Positions 35,560 through 44,920 of a stretch of DNA of 64,000 nt are shown here, piece by piece. The stretch comes from Chloroflexota bacterium (GTDB lineage: Bacteria; Chloroflexota; Limnocylindria; Limnocylindrales; CSP1-4). The notes under the pieces are model-generated. The model ran no database searches and had not been told where the DNA came from. It saw only the letters and a list, made by a program, of their open reading frames with translations. Position 1 is the stretch's first letter. Each line of letters opens with the position of its first letter. The position numbers and the translations under genes are program-made. The stretch is from the NCBI GenBank assembly GCA_021802825.1, contig JAJZRG010000007.1, positions 43,214 to 107,213 on the forward strand, written 5' to 3'.

Positions 35560-36866
35560 GCCCGGAAGGCCCTCCGGGCGGCGGCGACCGTCGCGTCGAG
35601 GTCCGAATCCGAGTGGGCGGCGCCTAGGAACCACGCCTCGAACTGGGACGGCGGCAGCAGGACACCCTCGTCGAGCATGGCCCGGAAGAAGCGCCCGTAC
35701 GCGTCGCGGTCCGACGCGAGCGCCTCCGCGCCGTTCGTGGGCGCGCCAGACCGGAAGAACACCGTGAGCAGCGAGCCGACGCGGGTGATCGCCACCTCCC
35801 GCCCAGCCTCGGCGGCCGCCTCGCGCAGCCCGGCCTCGAGCCGCGCGCCGGCGCGCTCCAGCCCCTCGTACACGTCCGGGGTGAGCAGGTCGAGCGTCGC
35901 GATGCCCGCGGCCATCGCCAGCGGGTGCCCCGACAGCGTGCCGGCCTGGTACACCGGGCCCTCGGGCGCGATGAGCGCCATCAGCTCGCGGCTCGCGCCG
36001 TACGCCCCCACGGGCATCCCGCCGCCGATGATCTTGCCCAGCGTCGTGATATCGGGCGCGATGGCGTAGCGCTCCTGCGCGCCGCCGCGCGCCACGCGGA
36101 AGCCCGAGATGACCTCGTCGAGGATCAGCAGGGTCCCGCTCGAGGCGGTGAACGCCCGGAGCCACTCGAGGTACTCGGGGTCCGGCGGGACGACGCCCAC
36201 GTTGGCCACCACGCCCTCGGCGATGACGCACGCGATCCGCCCCGGGTACGTCTCGAAGGCCGCGGTGATGGCAGCCCGGTCGTTGTAGGGCACCACGATC
36301 GTATCGTGCGCCGCGCCCCTGGTGACGCCCGCCGAGCCCGGCATGCCCAGCGTGGCGAGCCCGGAGCCCGCGTCCACGAGCAGGCTGTCGCCGTGGCCGT
36401 GGTACCCGCCCGCGAACTTGACGACGATCTCGCGGCCGGTCCCGCCACGCGCCAGCCGGATCGCGCTCATCACCGCCTCGGTGCCCGAGGACACGAACCG
36501 CATCCGTTGCATGGACGGCACCGCGGCTCGGATCCGCTGGGCGAGCTCGATCTCGAGCGGCGAGGTGGCGCCGAGCGCGAAGCCGTTGAGAGCGGCCCCG
36601 CGTACGGCGTCGACGACCTCCTGCCGACCGTGGCCCAGGATCGCCGGCCCCCACGAGCCGATGTAGTCGAGGTACACGTTGCCGTCGGCGTCCTGGACCC
36701 GGCAGCCCGAGCCGCCCGTCAGGATAAGCGGCGGCCGGCCGACCGAGCGGAACGCGCGCACCGGGCTGTTGACGCCGCCCGGGAACAGGCCCTCGGCGTC
36801 CTGGCGGAGCAGCGCCTGGCGGCCGGTCGCGGCGCCGGGCGCGCCGAGCGGGGTGTGGACGGACAT
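35556..36866 (-). CDS. hemL: glutamate-1-semialdehyde 2,1-aminomutase
   Basis: The product is 436 aa from the ATG at 36866. It is a PLP enzyme making 5-aminolevulinate from glutamate-1-semialdehyde. Motifs: LFPGGVNSPVRAF, SSGTEAVMSAIRLARGGTGR, KFAGGYHGHGDSLLV, LILDEVISGFR and the PLP lysine in TTLGKIIGGGMPVGAYG. It overlaps hemB (TGATG) and hemE (ATGA). Together with HemA it shows that the C5 route to aminolevulinate is used. Confidence 0.95.
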   Translation of the reverse strand: MSVHTPLGAPGAATGRQALLRQDAEGLFPGGVNSPVRAFRSVGRPPLILTGGSGCRVQDADGNVYLDYIGSWGPAILGHGRQEVVDAVRGAALNGFALGATSPLEIELAQRIRAAVPSMQRMRFVSSGTEAVMSAIRLARGGTGREIVVKFAGGYHGHGDSLLVDAGSGLATLGMPGSAGVTRGAAHDTIVVPYNDRAAITAAFETYPGRIACVIAEGVVANVGVVPPDPEYLEWLRAFTASSGTLLILDEVISGFRVARGGAQERYAIAPDITTLGKIIGGGMPVGAYGASRELMALIAPEGPVYQAGTLSGHPLAMAAGIATLDLLTPDVYEGLERAGARLEAGLREAAAEAGREVAITRVGSLLTVFFRSGAPTNGAEALASDRDAYGRFFRAMLDEGVLLPPSQFEAWFLGAAHSDSDLDATVAAARRAFRA

Positions 36867-37900
36867 CACCAGGCCTCCCGAGCCCACGCCGCGAGGTCCG
36901 CGGCGGCGTACGTGATCACGAAGCCCGCGCCGGCGCGCAGGATCGAGGTGGTCGATTCGGTAAGCGCCCGGCGCCGGTCCAGCCAGCCGTTGCGGGCGGC
37001 GGCCTCGATCGCGGCGTACTCGCCGCTGACCTGGTACGCGCCGATGGGGACGTCGAAGCTGGCGCGCGCCGCGGCGAGGATGTCGAGCGAGGGCATCGCG
37101 GGCTTCACGAGCAGCATGTCGGCGCCCTCCGCGAGGTCCACCTCCATCTCCCGCATCGCCTCGCGGCCGTTGGCCGGGTCCATCTGGTAGCCCCGCCGGT
37201 CGCCGAACGAGGGCGCCGAGCCCGCCGCATCTCGGAACGGGCCGTAGAACGCGGACGCGGTCTTGGCGGCGTAGGCAAGGATCGCCGTGTCGTGGTGTCC
37301 CGCCGCGTCGAGGCCGTGGCGGATGGCGGCGACCTGGCCGTCCATCATGGCGGACGGCGCCACGATGTCGGCGCCCGCTTCGGCCTGGGAGGCGGCCGTC
37401 CGAGCCAGCAGCTCGATCGTGGCGTCGTTGTCCACGCGGCCGTCGGCGAGGAGCGGGCCGCAGTGGCCGTGGTCGGTGTACTCGCACAGGCACGTGTCGG
37501 CGATCAGGACAAGGTCAGGGTCCGCGTCGCGGAGCCGGCGCAGGGTCTCCTGGACGATGCCGTCGTCGACCCAGCCGCCCGTGCCCGCAGCGTCCTTCTC
37601 GGCCGGCAGCCCGAACACGATCACGCCGCCGACGCCCAGCGAGGCAAGGCCCTTCACGTCCTTCAGGGCCTCGTCGGGCGTCACGCGCTCCACGCCCGGC
37701 ATCGAGCCCACCGGCTTGCGGAGGCCCCGACCCGGGAAGACGAACAGCGGCGCGACGAGCTGGCGCGGGTGGATTCGAGTCTCGCGCACGAACGCGCGCA
37801 GCGCCTCGGTCCGGCGCAGGCGGCGCATGCGGTGGGCGGGATCCGGGATCGGCACCGCGGCATCGGCGGCTTGGGGATGCTGGTCGGCGAGCAGGCTCAT
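36866..37900 (-). CDS. hemB: porphobilinogen synthase (5-aminolevulinate dehydratase)
   Basis: The product is 344 aa. It condenses two aminolevulinates to porphobilinogen. The zinc-site cysteines C137, C139 and C147 ([12 protein letters not shown]) indicate a zinc-dependent enzyme. The Schiff-base lysines lie in [16 protein letters not shown] and [11 protein letters not shown]. The ATG at 37900 overlaps the hemCD stop (ATGA). Confidence 0.95.
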   Translation of the reverse strand: MSLLADQHPQAADAAVPIPDPAHRMRRLRRTEALRAFVRETRIHPRQLVAPLFVFPGRGLRKPVGSMPGVERVTPDEALKDVKGLASLGVGGVIVFGLPAEKDAAGTGGWVDDGIVQETLRRLRDADPDLVLIADTCLCEYTDHGHCGPLLADGRVDNDATIELLARTAASQAEAGADIVAPSAMMDGQVAAIRHGLDAAGHHDTAILAYAAKTASAFYGPFRDAAGSAPSFGDRRGYQMDPANGREAMREMEVDLAEGADMLLVKPAMPSLDILAAARASFDVPIGAYQVSGEYAAIEAAARNGWLDRRRALTESTTSILRAGAGFVITYAAADLAAWAREAW

Positions 37901-39618
37901 CGAGGGGCTCCGGTGGCGGTGTCGTGATGGGCGAGGGCGAGGTCGAGCGGGGTCTCGGCGTCCGCCACCCCGAGCGCCCGCGCGGTGAACGCGACGAGGT
38001 CCGCGGCGGCGGGCGAGGGGGCGGTGAGCACGGTGGTGTAACCGGCAGCGCGCGTGGCGGCGGCTGTTGAGGTGCCAGCGGCGACGGCCGGCGTAGCAGC
38101 GAGGCGCGCGCGGGTGTCGTCCGAGGCCAGCGCCAGCAGCCCTCGAGCCGTCGAGCCGCTGGTCAGGACGATCGCGTCTACCGGGCCGTCGTCGAGGGCG
38201 GCGGCGAGCAGCGGTCGCGACCCCTCGGGCGCCTCGAGGGTCTCGTAGGCGACCACGTCGGCCACCGTGACGCCGCGGTCGCGCAGGGTGTCGGCGACGG
38301 CGCCATCCACGATGTCGGCGCGCGGCACGAGGACGCGGTCGCGCGCGTGGACCGGCAGCTCGCGCGCGAGCGTGGAACCGTTGGCGACCGACGGCAGGAA
38401 GACGACTGCGATCCCCGCCTCGCGGACGACCCGCGCGGTGGCGTCGCCCACGGCGGCCCAGCGCAGCATGAGCGGCTCGAGCCCGACCCGGGCAGCAGCG
38501 TCGAGGACGGCGCGGGCGGCGTTCGCCGAGGTGAGGACGACCCAGTCGGCCGATTCGGCCCCGGCCAGTGCGGCGTCCAGCGACCCGCCCTCCCCCGCCG
38601 GGCGGATCTCGATCGCCGGCACATGGACGGCATCCACGCCGCGCTCGCGGAGGCCATCCAGCAAGTCGCGGCCCTGCCCCGACGGGCGCGTTACCAGCAC
38701 GCGGGGACCCGCGCGCAGCGCCACGACGCGGGCCGCGAGGCGATCGGCGAGGGCGATGCGATCCCCGACCGCTGCCCGCCCGCGGACCCAGCCCACCGGC
38801 TGAGGGACGATCGGAGCGCGGGTCTCGGGCTTCCACGTGCGCGCCGCGCCCGCGAGGACGCTCAGCCCCGCGCCGTCCACGGTGCCGATGACCCCGATCG
38901 GCGAGCGGCAGCCGCCGCCCGTGCCGGCCAGCAGCGCGCGCTCCGCCTCCACGGCCGCACGCGTCGCGGGATCGTCCAGCAGCCCGACGGCTGCGATCGC
39001 CTCGGCGTCGTCGGCGCGGGTCTGCAGCGCGAGCGAACCCTGGCCCGGCGCCGACGGCACGACGGCCGAGGGGAGCACCTCGTCGATTCGGTCTGCGCGC
39101 CCGAGGCGCGTGAGCCCGGCCACGGCGAGGACGAGCGCGTCGGAGTCGCCGCGGTCGAGCTTGGCGAGGCGCGTGTCGACGTTGCCGTGCAGCGGGTGGA
39201 GCTCGAGGTCCGGGCGGACCGCCCGCAGGAAGGCGACCCGTCGCGGGCTGTCGGTGCCCACGCGTGCGCCGTGGGGCAGCGTGGCGAGCGTGGTACCCCG
39301 GACCCGGCAGACGAGCGCGTCGCGCGGGTCCTCGCGGGGCGGGTATGCGGCGATGACAAGGAGGTCGGGCTCCGTGGTGGGGACGTCCTTCGCGGAGTGG
39401 ACGGCGAGGTCCACACGCCCGTCAACGAGCGCGGCGACGATGCGGGCCACGAACGCGCCCTCGCCCCACGCGGTGTCGACGGGCCGCTCGTCGCCCTCGG
39501 TCCGGATGATCTGGAGCTCAGTTGCGACGCCGTGCTCGGCGAGGCGCGCGGCCACCCACCGCGCCTGCACGAGGGCGAGCTCGCTGCCGCGCGTGCCGAT
39601 CCGCAGGGTTCGGGTCAC
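37897..39618 (-). CDS. hemCD: fused hydroxymethylbilane synthase / uroporphyrinogen-III synthase
   Basis: The product is 573 aa from the GTG at 39618. Residues 1-295 are HemC: the [14 protein letters not shown] start, [24 protein letters not shown], and C237 in [12 protein letters not shown], which carries the dipyrromethane cofactor. Residues about 303-550 are HemD ([18 protein letters not shown], and [12 protein letters not shown], with a final segment [14 protein letters not shown]). The fusion lets unstable hydroxymethylbilane pass directly to ring closure. HemC has GTGGGC in place of the more usual LEGGC loop. Confidence 0.94.
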   Translation of the reverse strand: MTRTLRIGTRGSELALVQARWVAARLAEHGVATELQIIRTEGDERPVDTAWGEGAFVARIVAALVDGRVDLAVHSAKDVPTTEPDLLVIAAYPPREDPRDALVCRVRGTTLATLPHGARVGTDSPRRVAFLRAVRPDLELHPLHGNVDTRLAKLDRGDSDALVLAVAGLTRLGRADRIDEVLPSAVVPSAPGQGSLALQTRADDAEAIAAVGLLDDPATRAAVEAERALLAGTGGGCRSPIGVIGTVDGAGLSVLAGAARTWKPETRAPIVPQPVGWVRGRAAVGDRIALADRLAARVVALRAGPRVLVTRPSGQGRDLLDGLRERGVDAVHVPAIEIRPAGEGGSLDAALAGAESADWVVLTSANAARAVLDAAARVGLEPLMLRWAAVGDATARVVREAGIAVVFLPSVANGSTLARELPVHARDRVLVPRADIVDGAVADTLRDRGVTVADVVAYETLEAPEGSRPLLAAALDDGPVDAIVLTSGSTARGLLALASDDTRARLAATPAVAAGTSTAAATRAAGYTTVLTAPSPAAADLVAFTARALGVADAETPLDLALAHHDTATGAPR

Positions 39619-39631
39619 AGGGGCTCCACCC

Positions 39632-40849
39632 TCACAGCGAGAACAGGGCGCGCGCGGCACGGTCGAGCTCGCCCGACGCGTCCTCGCGCAGGGACGCGAG
39701 CGGGGCGTGCAGCAGGCCGGCCACGAGGCGGCGGCTCATCTGCTCGACCAGCTCGCGCTCGCGCTCGCCCAGGTCGAGGCGCCGGAAAAGCCGCTCGAGC
39801 TCCTCGGCACGGCGGGTCTCGGCGATGTCGCTGAGCGCCTGGATCGCGGGGACGCTGGCGCGGGCCCGGACCCAGCTCGCGAACTGCGCCTCGGCGGCGT
39901 CGATGGCCCGCTCGAGTCGGTTGCGCAGGCGCGGGCGGATCTGGTCCTGCGGGCTGCGAGCGAGGTCATCAACCGAGGTGTACCGCGCGCCGAGCGCGGC
40001 GCGGAACTCGGGGTCGAGCGCAGGCGGCGAGGAGAGGTCCACAACGGGCATCGCGCCCTCGAGCAGCGCATTCCGGGCCTCTGGCGAGAGCGGCCAGCGC
40101 GCGGAGATCGCGGGGATCACGGCGTCCACGTCGGGCAGCGGCGCGTCGGGCCCGAAGGCGGCAGGCTCGCCGTTCGCGTCCCAGGCCAGCGCGGCGGCGC
40201 GCTCGGGGCTCCGGTTCGCCACCAGGACCCTGGCGCCCTGGCGCGAAGCAGCGGTCGCGGCGAGGCGCGCCATGCGGCCGGCGCCCACCACCAGGACACG
40301 CTTGCCCAGCAGCGGTCCCGTGGTGACCACGACATGGTCCGTCGCGACGTCGCCTAGCGAGCGCGGGGGGCCCTCGCGCCAGGCTCGCGTCTCGCGACCG
40401 AGGTGGAGCGCCACCTGGAACAGCCGCTCGATGACCGGGTCCAGCTCGATGGCGTCGGCGGCGTGCGTCCCGATGTCCACCGGGCACCCCTCGGCGCCTG
40501 GCACCTTGCGGTCCGACAGGCACTCGCGGAGCTGGTGGAGGATCTGGTCCTCGCCCACGACCACCGAGTCCAGCCCCGCGGCGACGGTCAACAGGTGCCG
40601 CGCCGCGGCGAGGCCCTCCAGGCGCACACCGCCGGTGGGGAGATCCGGCGGGGTGAGCACCCGAGGGTCGGGGGCCTGGGAGGTTGTGTAGTAGAGCTCG
40701 ATGCGGTGGCAGGTCCGAAGCAGGATTGCCCTGGGGTCGTGCGCGACGGCCATGGCCGCGCGGCCGAAGGCCTCCCGCTCGTCGCTCTCGACGGCACGGG
40801 CGTGGATCACCAGCGCGGTGAGCTCCAGGGCGGCGCGGGGGACATTCAC
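39632..40849 (-). CDS. hemA: glutamyl-tRNA reductase
   Basis: The product is 405 aa from the GTG at 40849 with GGAGAAC upstream. It reduces Glu-tRNA to glutamate-1-semialdehyde with NADPH. The catalytic cysteine is C47 in LLRTCHRIELYY; the family motif is TCNR, so Asn is His here. GEDQILHQLRECL, the NADPH motif VVGAGRMARLAA, and the C-terminal dimerisation helix (about 330-400) are present. It lies 13 bp upstream of hemCD and 29 bp downstream of the MerR-like gene. Confidence 0.93.
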   Translation of the reverse strand: MNVPRAALELTALVIHARAVESDEREAFGRAAMAVAHDPRAILLRTCHRIELYYTTSQAPDPRVLTPPDLPTGGVRLEGLAAARHLLTVAAGLDSVVVGEDQILHQLRECLSDRKVPGAEGCPVDIGTHAADAIELDPVIERLFQVALHLGRETRAWREGPPRSLGDVATDHVVVTTGPLLGKRVLVVGAGRMARLAATAASRQGARVLVANRSPERAAALAWDANGEPAAFGPDAPLPDVDAVIPAISARWPLSPEARNALLEGAMPVVDLSSPPALDPEFRAALGARYTSVDDLARSPQDQIRPRLRNRLERAIDAAEAQFASWVRARASVPAIQALSDIAETRRAEELERLFRRLDLGERERELVEQMSRRLVAGLLHAPLASLREDASGELDRAARALFSL

Positions 40850-40878
40850 GTCGGACGGTTCTCCGTTGGGTGGCCGGG

Positions 40879-41559
40879 TCAGGAGGCAGCGCGCTTCGCG
40901 CGGCGGGCCCCACCCAGCGCTGCGGCCTCCCAGCCGCGGAGCGTGGCAAGGAGGAGGCTGTCGAGGGCTGCGTTGGCCTCGGCGATCAGCGTTGTGGTGC
41001 CCGTCGCGTCGAACTCGCGGCGCCGCGCCATCGCCGCAAGCTCGTCGAGGAACGGCCGGCGGAAGCGCAGGAAGATGTCCGCCGTCATTGACGCGCCAAG
41101 CGATTCGGCCGCGGCGAGGCGCCCGTATTGCGCGCACGAGTCCTCCGCCGAGCGCAGGAGCTCCGCGCGGCGCGCCGGGTCCTCAGCGTCGAGCGCGGAG
41201 ACGAGCGCGGTCACGATGCCCCGGCCGTAGCCGCGGAACCGCTCGCGCTTGTCATCATCGAGCTCGGACACCCAGGGCATTCGGAGCGGCGTGTCCTCGC
41301 GGCTGCGCCGGTAGCCGCGGGCGAGGCGACCCGGGGTTTCCCCGAGGTCCGTCAGGGGCGGGCGGCTCGTCGGCCGGCCCGGCAGCATCGCCTCCAGACC
41401 GCCCCGCGCGAAGCGGCGATGGCCGCCGGGCGTCAGGAAGGTCCGGACCATCCCGGAATCGCCCCACCGCCGGACGGTGGACGGCGAGACACCGAGGAGT
41501 CGGCAGGCTTCGGTGAGCGACACCCACTCGGGGTCCTTCGCGCCCGCCGTTGACGCCAT
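40879..41559 (-). CDS. MerR-like HTH regulator leading the hem operon
   Basis: The product is 226 aa from the ATG at 41559; an in-frame start at 41589 would sit inside the repeat cluster. Residues 13-55 form a MerR/excisionase-type winged helix (WVSLTEACRLLGVSPSTVRRW, then GGHRRF). Residues about 95-215 are an all-helical domain (AQYGRLAAAESLGASMTADIFLRF) that resembles the RsbR-type N-terminal helical sensor domain, though this is a visual call. As first gene of the hem operon it is probably its regulator. The effector is unknown and no metal-binding cysteine pair is present. Confidence 0.75.
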   Translation of the reverse strand: MASTAGAKDPEWVSLTEACRLLGVSPSTVRRWGDSGMVRTFLTPGGHRRFARGGLEAMLPGRPTSRPPLTDLGETPGRLARGYRRSREDTPLRMPWVSELDDDKRERFRGYGRGIVTALVSALDAEDPARRAELLRSAEDSCAQYGRLAAAESLGASMTADIFLRFRRPFLDELAAMARRREFDATGTTTLIAEANAALDSLLLATLRGWEAAALGGARRAKRAAS

Positions 41560-41579
41560 GGCGCCCTCGAAACCTCCCA

Positions 41580-41617
41580 AATCTACCAAATCAGATCGAA
41601 CCTACCGGGATCTTACC
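41580..41617. promoter_or_regulatory. possible operator repeats upstream of the hem operon
   Basis: Three related octamers lie in the same orientation just upstream of the MerR-like gene: AATCTACC (41580), AACCTACC (41599) and ATCTTACC (41610). They are 19 and 11 bp apart, about two turns and one turn of helix, and stand out as A/T-richer than the surroundings. They are candidate binding sites for the MerR-like protein. Confidence 0.4.
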
Positions 41618-41643
41618 GGGTTTGCGGGGATCTCGCGTGAGGG

Positions 41644-41672
41644 CCGGCGGCCCCCGAGTTGGGGGCCGTCGG
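41644..41672 (-). terminator. strong hairpin between the aldehyde dehydrogenase and hem operons
   Basis: A 12-bp stem (CCGGCGGCCCCC/GGGGGCCGTCGG, one G-T pair) has a 5-base loop. It is placed to stop minus-strand read-through from the aldehyde dehydrogenase gene before the hem promoter. No T run follows, so attenuator function for an upstream-starting hem transcript is an alternative. The rest of the 388-bp gap 41560-41947 shows nothing else. Confidence 0.5.
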
Positions 41673-41947
41673 TCGCCCGGCCAGTCCCGAATCTCGGCAT
41701 ATCGCCGACACCGCGGGCGGGCGAGCTGCGCCGTGTCCCTGGTGGGCGCCGCAGCAGGGGGCCCCTCGGTCCCGGCGGTCAGGCGGTCTGTCCCCTTTCG
41801 GCCGCGCAGTGACCCGAGGCAATGCGGAGCCAAGCGCGGAGGCGAGCGCACTTAGTGGCACTCGCCCGGCGCGCGGGGTGGCAACCCGGCCAGCAGCCCG
41901 GGTCAGCCGCCCGGGTCAGCCGCCAGCCACCGAACTGCACACCAGCG

Positions 41948-43396
41948 CTAGATGCCGGTGTTCACGGTCACGTGCTTGATGACTGTGTAGTCCTCGAGCG
42001 CGTACTTCGACCCGTCCTTGCCCCAGCCCGACTCCTTGACGCCGCCGTGCGGCGTCTCCGAGGTCAGCGTGAAGTGGTCGTTGATCCAGACGGTGCCGAA
42101 CTGCAGGCGGCGGGCAGTCCGCATCGCCTTGCCGATCGAGCCGGTGAACACCGAGCTCGACAGGCCGTACTTGACGTCGTTTGCCCAGGCGATCGCCTGA
42201 TCCTCGTCCGAGAAACGCTGGACCGTCACGACGGGCCCGAAGACCTCGTCCTGGACGATCTCGGAATCCTGGGCGGGGTTGGCGAGGACCGTCGGCTCGA
42301 AGTAGGCGCCGTTGTCGGTCGGGCGGCGGCCGCCCACGACCAGCTCCGCCCTGGCCTCGATGGCGCGACTGACCATGCCCTCGACCTTGTCCGCATGCGA
42401 CTTCGCGATCAGCGACCCGATGTCGAGGTCGTCAGCCTCGGCCGGGTTGCCCCACTTGATGGTCCTGACGCGGTCGGCCAGGGCGCCCACGAGCTTGTCG
42501 TAGATACCGGGACCGGCGATGACGCGGCAGGCGGCCGTGCAGTCCTGGCCACTGTTCCAGTAGCCCGCGAAGCGGAGCGTGTCCGCGACGAGGTCGACGT
42601 CGGCGTCGTCGTACACGATGACCGGGGCCTTGCCGCCGAGCTCCAGGTGCAGCCGCTTGACGGTCCGCGACGCGATCTCGGCGATGTGCTTGCCGGTCGC
42701 CGTGTCGCCGGTGATCGACACCATGCGCACCTTGGGGTGCGCCACCAGCATGTCGCCCATCACGCTGCCCGAGCCCGTGATCACGTTGAGCGTGCCCGCC
42801 GGCAGCGCCTCCCCGACGACCTCGGCGAAGCGCAGGGCTGAGAGCGGCGTGCGCGACGCCGGCTTGAGGACGCAGGTGTTGCCGCTGGCGAGCGCCGGGC
42901 CGAGCTTCCACGCCGCCATGTAGAGCGGGTAGTTCCAGGGCGCGATGCTGGCCACGACGCCAACCGGATCGCGGCGGACCATGGAGGTCTTGCCGTCCAC
43001 GTACTCGGTGACGGCGAGGCCCTCGGGCACGCGGCAGGCGCCCGCGAAGAAGCGGAACAGGTCCGAGGCGACGGCCATCTCGTCGATGGCGGCCTGGACG
43101 GGCTTGCCGGTCTGGAGCGACTCGAGGCGGCCGATCTCGTCGGCGTTCTCGTCGAGCAGGTCCGCCACCTTCAGCAGCGCCAGGCTGCGGGTCTGCGGCG
43201 TGGTGAGGCCCCAGCTCTCGAACGCCTCGGCCGCGGCGTCGACGGCGCGGTTGACGTCCTCCTGGCCCGACGCCGGGACGCGCGCGATCTCCTCGTAGAC
43301 GGCCGGGTTCTCGACCGCCTGCGTCTCGCCGGAGGCCGCGTCGACCCACTGGCCGCCGATGAACTGCTGGTAGGTCTTGACGTTGGTCATCGTCAT
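41948..43396 (-). CDS. NAD-dependent aldehyde dehydrogenase (aminobutyraldehyde dehydrogenase-like)
   Basis: The product is 482 aa. It oxidises an aldehyde to an acid. The oxyanion Asn is in PWNYPLYM, the general-base Glu in LELGGKAP and the nucleophile Cys in GQDCTAACR. The C-terminal GVKESGWGKDGSKYALEDYT is typical of gamma-aminobutyraldehyde/betaine-aldehyde-type enzymes (PatD-like). It is divergent from the alcohol dehydrogenase across a 348-bp gap with the CGATAATCGAT operator, which may control both. The pair could form an alcohol-aldehyde-acid route. Confidence 0.9.
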   Translation of the reverse strand: MTMTNVKTYQQFIGGQWVDAASGETQAVENPAVYEEIARVPASGQEDVNRAVDAAAEAFESWGLTTPQTRSLALLKVADLLDENADEIGRLESLQTGKPVQAAIDEMAVASDLFRFFAGACRVPEGLAVTEYVDGKTSMVRRDPVGVVASIAPWNYPLYMAAWKLGPALASGNTCVLKPASRTPLSALRFAEVVGEALPAGTLNVITGSGSVMGDMLVAHPKVRMVSITGDTATGKHIAEIASRTVKRLHLELGGKAPVIVYDDADVDLVADTLRFAGYWNSGQDCTAACRVIAGPGIYDKLVGALADRVRTIKWGNPAEADDLDIGSLIAKSHADKVEGMVSRAIEARAELVVGGRRPTDNGAYFEPTVLANPAQDSEIVQDEVFGPVVTVQRFSDEDQAIAWANDVKYGLSSSVFTGSIGKAMRTARRLQFGTVWINDHFTLTSETPHGGVKESGWGKDGSKYALEDYTVIKHVTVNTGI

Positions 43397-43414
43397 GTCG
43401 GGGCCTCCAAGGCG

Positions 43415-43525
43415 GGTTGCGGCGCGTGTTGCCGGTGGTCCTGTGGTGGTGCTCGGCCTACCGGTCGCTGCTCTCCGACCGCGACGCGGTTGCGGCGCGT
43501 GTTGCCGGTGGTCCTGTGGTGGTGC
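43415..43525. repeat. 38-bp direct repeat in the ALDH/ADH divergent region
   Basis: Two copies of a 38-bp sequence lie at 43415-43452 and 43488-43525, 73 bp apart and apparently identical. They lie 20-130 bp upstream of the aldehyde dehydrogenase ATG, where its promoter should be. They are not flanked by inverted repeats or target duplications that would suggest a mobile element. Confidence 0.85.
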
Positions 43526-43600
43526 GGGTGATTGTGGCGCAGGTCAGCTGGCACCACCAAGTCGAAGCGCACGGGGTGCGACGCGGCGCGAGGTGGCGAC

Positions 43601-43640
43601 GCCAGGCGACGCGAGGCGACGCGAGGCGACGCGAGGCGAC
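43601..43640. repeat. 10-bp tandem repeat, four copies
   Basis: GCGAGGCGAC occurs three times exactly (43611-43640), with a one-mismatch copy before it (43601-43610). It is a short minisatellite in the divergent ALDH/ADH region 43397-43744, which otherwise holds the 38-bp repeat and the operator at 43681. Confidence 0.9.
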
Positions 43641-43680
43641 GGGGGTCCGCCTTGGGGTCAAGCGAGCGTTGGCGGCATGG

Positions 43681-43697
43681 TCGATAATCGATCATCG
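43681..43697. promoter_or_regulatory. operator copy A, upstream of the alcohol dehydrogenase
   Basis: TCGATAATCGATCATCG contains the 16-bp palindrome CGATAATCGATTATCG with one mismatch. It ends 47 bp before the alcohol dehydrogenase GTG. The core ATAATCGATCATCG is identical, 14 of 14, to the copy at 62428-62443 (opposite strand). Its A+T content is far above the surroundings. Confidence 0.7.
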
Positions 43698-43744
43698 CGG
43701 GCTTGCCCAACCTACGCGCCCGCTCAGACCGGAGGTTCGAGGCT

Positions 43745-44809
43745 GTGGCCGAGCTGCCCGCAACGATGCAAGCCCTCGTGGTCCAGGCCCCGAGCGTCCT
43801 CGAGATTCACGAGGTTCCGGTCCCGGAGCCTGGCCGCAACGAGGTGCTCGCCCGGGTTCGCGGGGTGTCGATCTGCGGCACCGACGCCCACCTCATTCAC
43901 GGCGACTACCCGGGCTTCTGGCCGCCCTCGTTCCCGTTCATCCCGGGGCACGAGTGGGCAGGCGAGATCGCGGCGCTGGGACCGAATGCCGAGCGCTACG
44001 GCTGGAGGGTGGGCGATCGGGTGGCCGGCACGTCGCATGACGCCTGCGGCGTCTGCCAGAAGTGCGTCGAGGGTCGCTACAACCTGTGCGAGAACTATGG
44101 GAAGCCAGGGCTGCACCGCCAGTACGGCCACAACCATCAGGGCGCGGACGCAACCTACGTCGTGCAGGGGGTCAAGACGATCTTCCGGTTGCCCGACGGG
44201 CTCTCCTTCGACGAGGGCGCGCTCGTGGACCCCGCGTCGATCGCGCTCCACGTGGCCGTGCGCGGCGGCGTGCGACCGGGCGACACGGTCGCGATCACGG
44301 GCGCCGGCACGATCGGGCTCCTCGCTGCCGACGCGGCGCTCGCGATGGGCGCAGCGCGGTCCGTCGTCGTCGGCCGCGGGTACCGACTCGCCAAGGCGGC
44401 CGCGATGGGCTTCGACACCGTGGACAGCACGGGCGCCGATCCGGTCGCGGAGGTGCGGTCGCGGAACGGCGGCCTGGGGCCCGACGTAGTGCTGGAGTGC
44501 GCTGGGGTGCCGGAGATGGTGAATGCTGCCCTCGCGATGGCGCGGCGAGGTGGCCGGGTGGCGGCGGTTGGGATCCCGACGGAGGGCGTAACGATCAACC
44601 TCCAGCGGGTGGTCCTCGACGAGGTGGAACTCGTGGGCTCGCGAGCATCCGCGGGGGAGATGCGCCGGGTGCTGCCGCTCGTCGAGCAGGGACGCGTGCG
44701 CGTGGCCGAGCTGATCACCCACCGCTTCCCTCTCGCGCGATATCAGCAGGCGATCGACACCTTCAACGACCGCACCAGCGGGGCCATCAAGATCATCGTC
44801 AACCCGTAG
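43745..44809 (+). CDS. zinc-dependent medium-chain alcohol/polyol dehydrogenase
   Basis: The product is 354 aa from the GTG at 43745, with GGAGG nine bases upstream; ATG at 43766 is an alternative. It oxidises an alcohol with NAD(P)+. The catalytic zinc ligands are in SICGTDAH and GHEWAGE; the structural zinc lobe has four cysteines (CGVCQKCVEGRYNLC). The Rossmann motif is GAGTIGLLAAD. It is closest in style to threonine/sorbitol dehydrogenase-like enzymes. The operator shared with the large operon sits 47 bp upstream, so it is probably co-regulated with that system. Confidence 0.88.
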   Translation: MAELPATMQALVVQAPSVLEIHEVPVPEPGRNEVLARVRGVSICGTDAHLIHGDYPGFWPPSFPFIPGHEWAGEIAALGPNAERYGWRVGDRVAGTSHDACGVCQKCVEGRYNLCENYGKPGLHRQYGHNHQGADATYVVQGVKTIFRLPDGLSFDEGALVDPASIALHVAVRGGVRPGDTVAITGAGTIGLLAADAALAMGAARSVVVGRGYRLAKAAAMGFDTVDSTGADPVAEVRSRNGGLGPDVVLECAGVPEMVNAALAMARRGGRVAAVGIPTEGVTINLQRVVLDEVELVGSRASAGEMRRVLPLVEQGRVRVAELITHRFPLARYQQAIDTFNDRTSGAIKIIVNP

Positions 44810-44920
44810 CCGGACGCCGCCGGGGCCGGAGGGCCGGAATCCAGCGGCCATCGGTCGCGGTCGACCGGACGAGGATGCTCGTCGACGGCGGTCTGACGAT
44901 TACGGTCGCAGGCTCTTGGG

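Noticed and set aside
43415..43525. Mobile-element ends or a CRISPR array
   Set aside because: Only two copies, direct orientation, no transposase, no regular spacers and no cas genes anywhere in the window.
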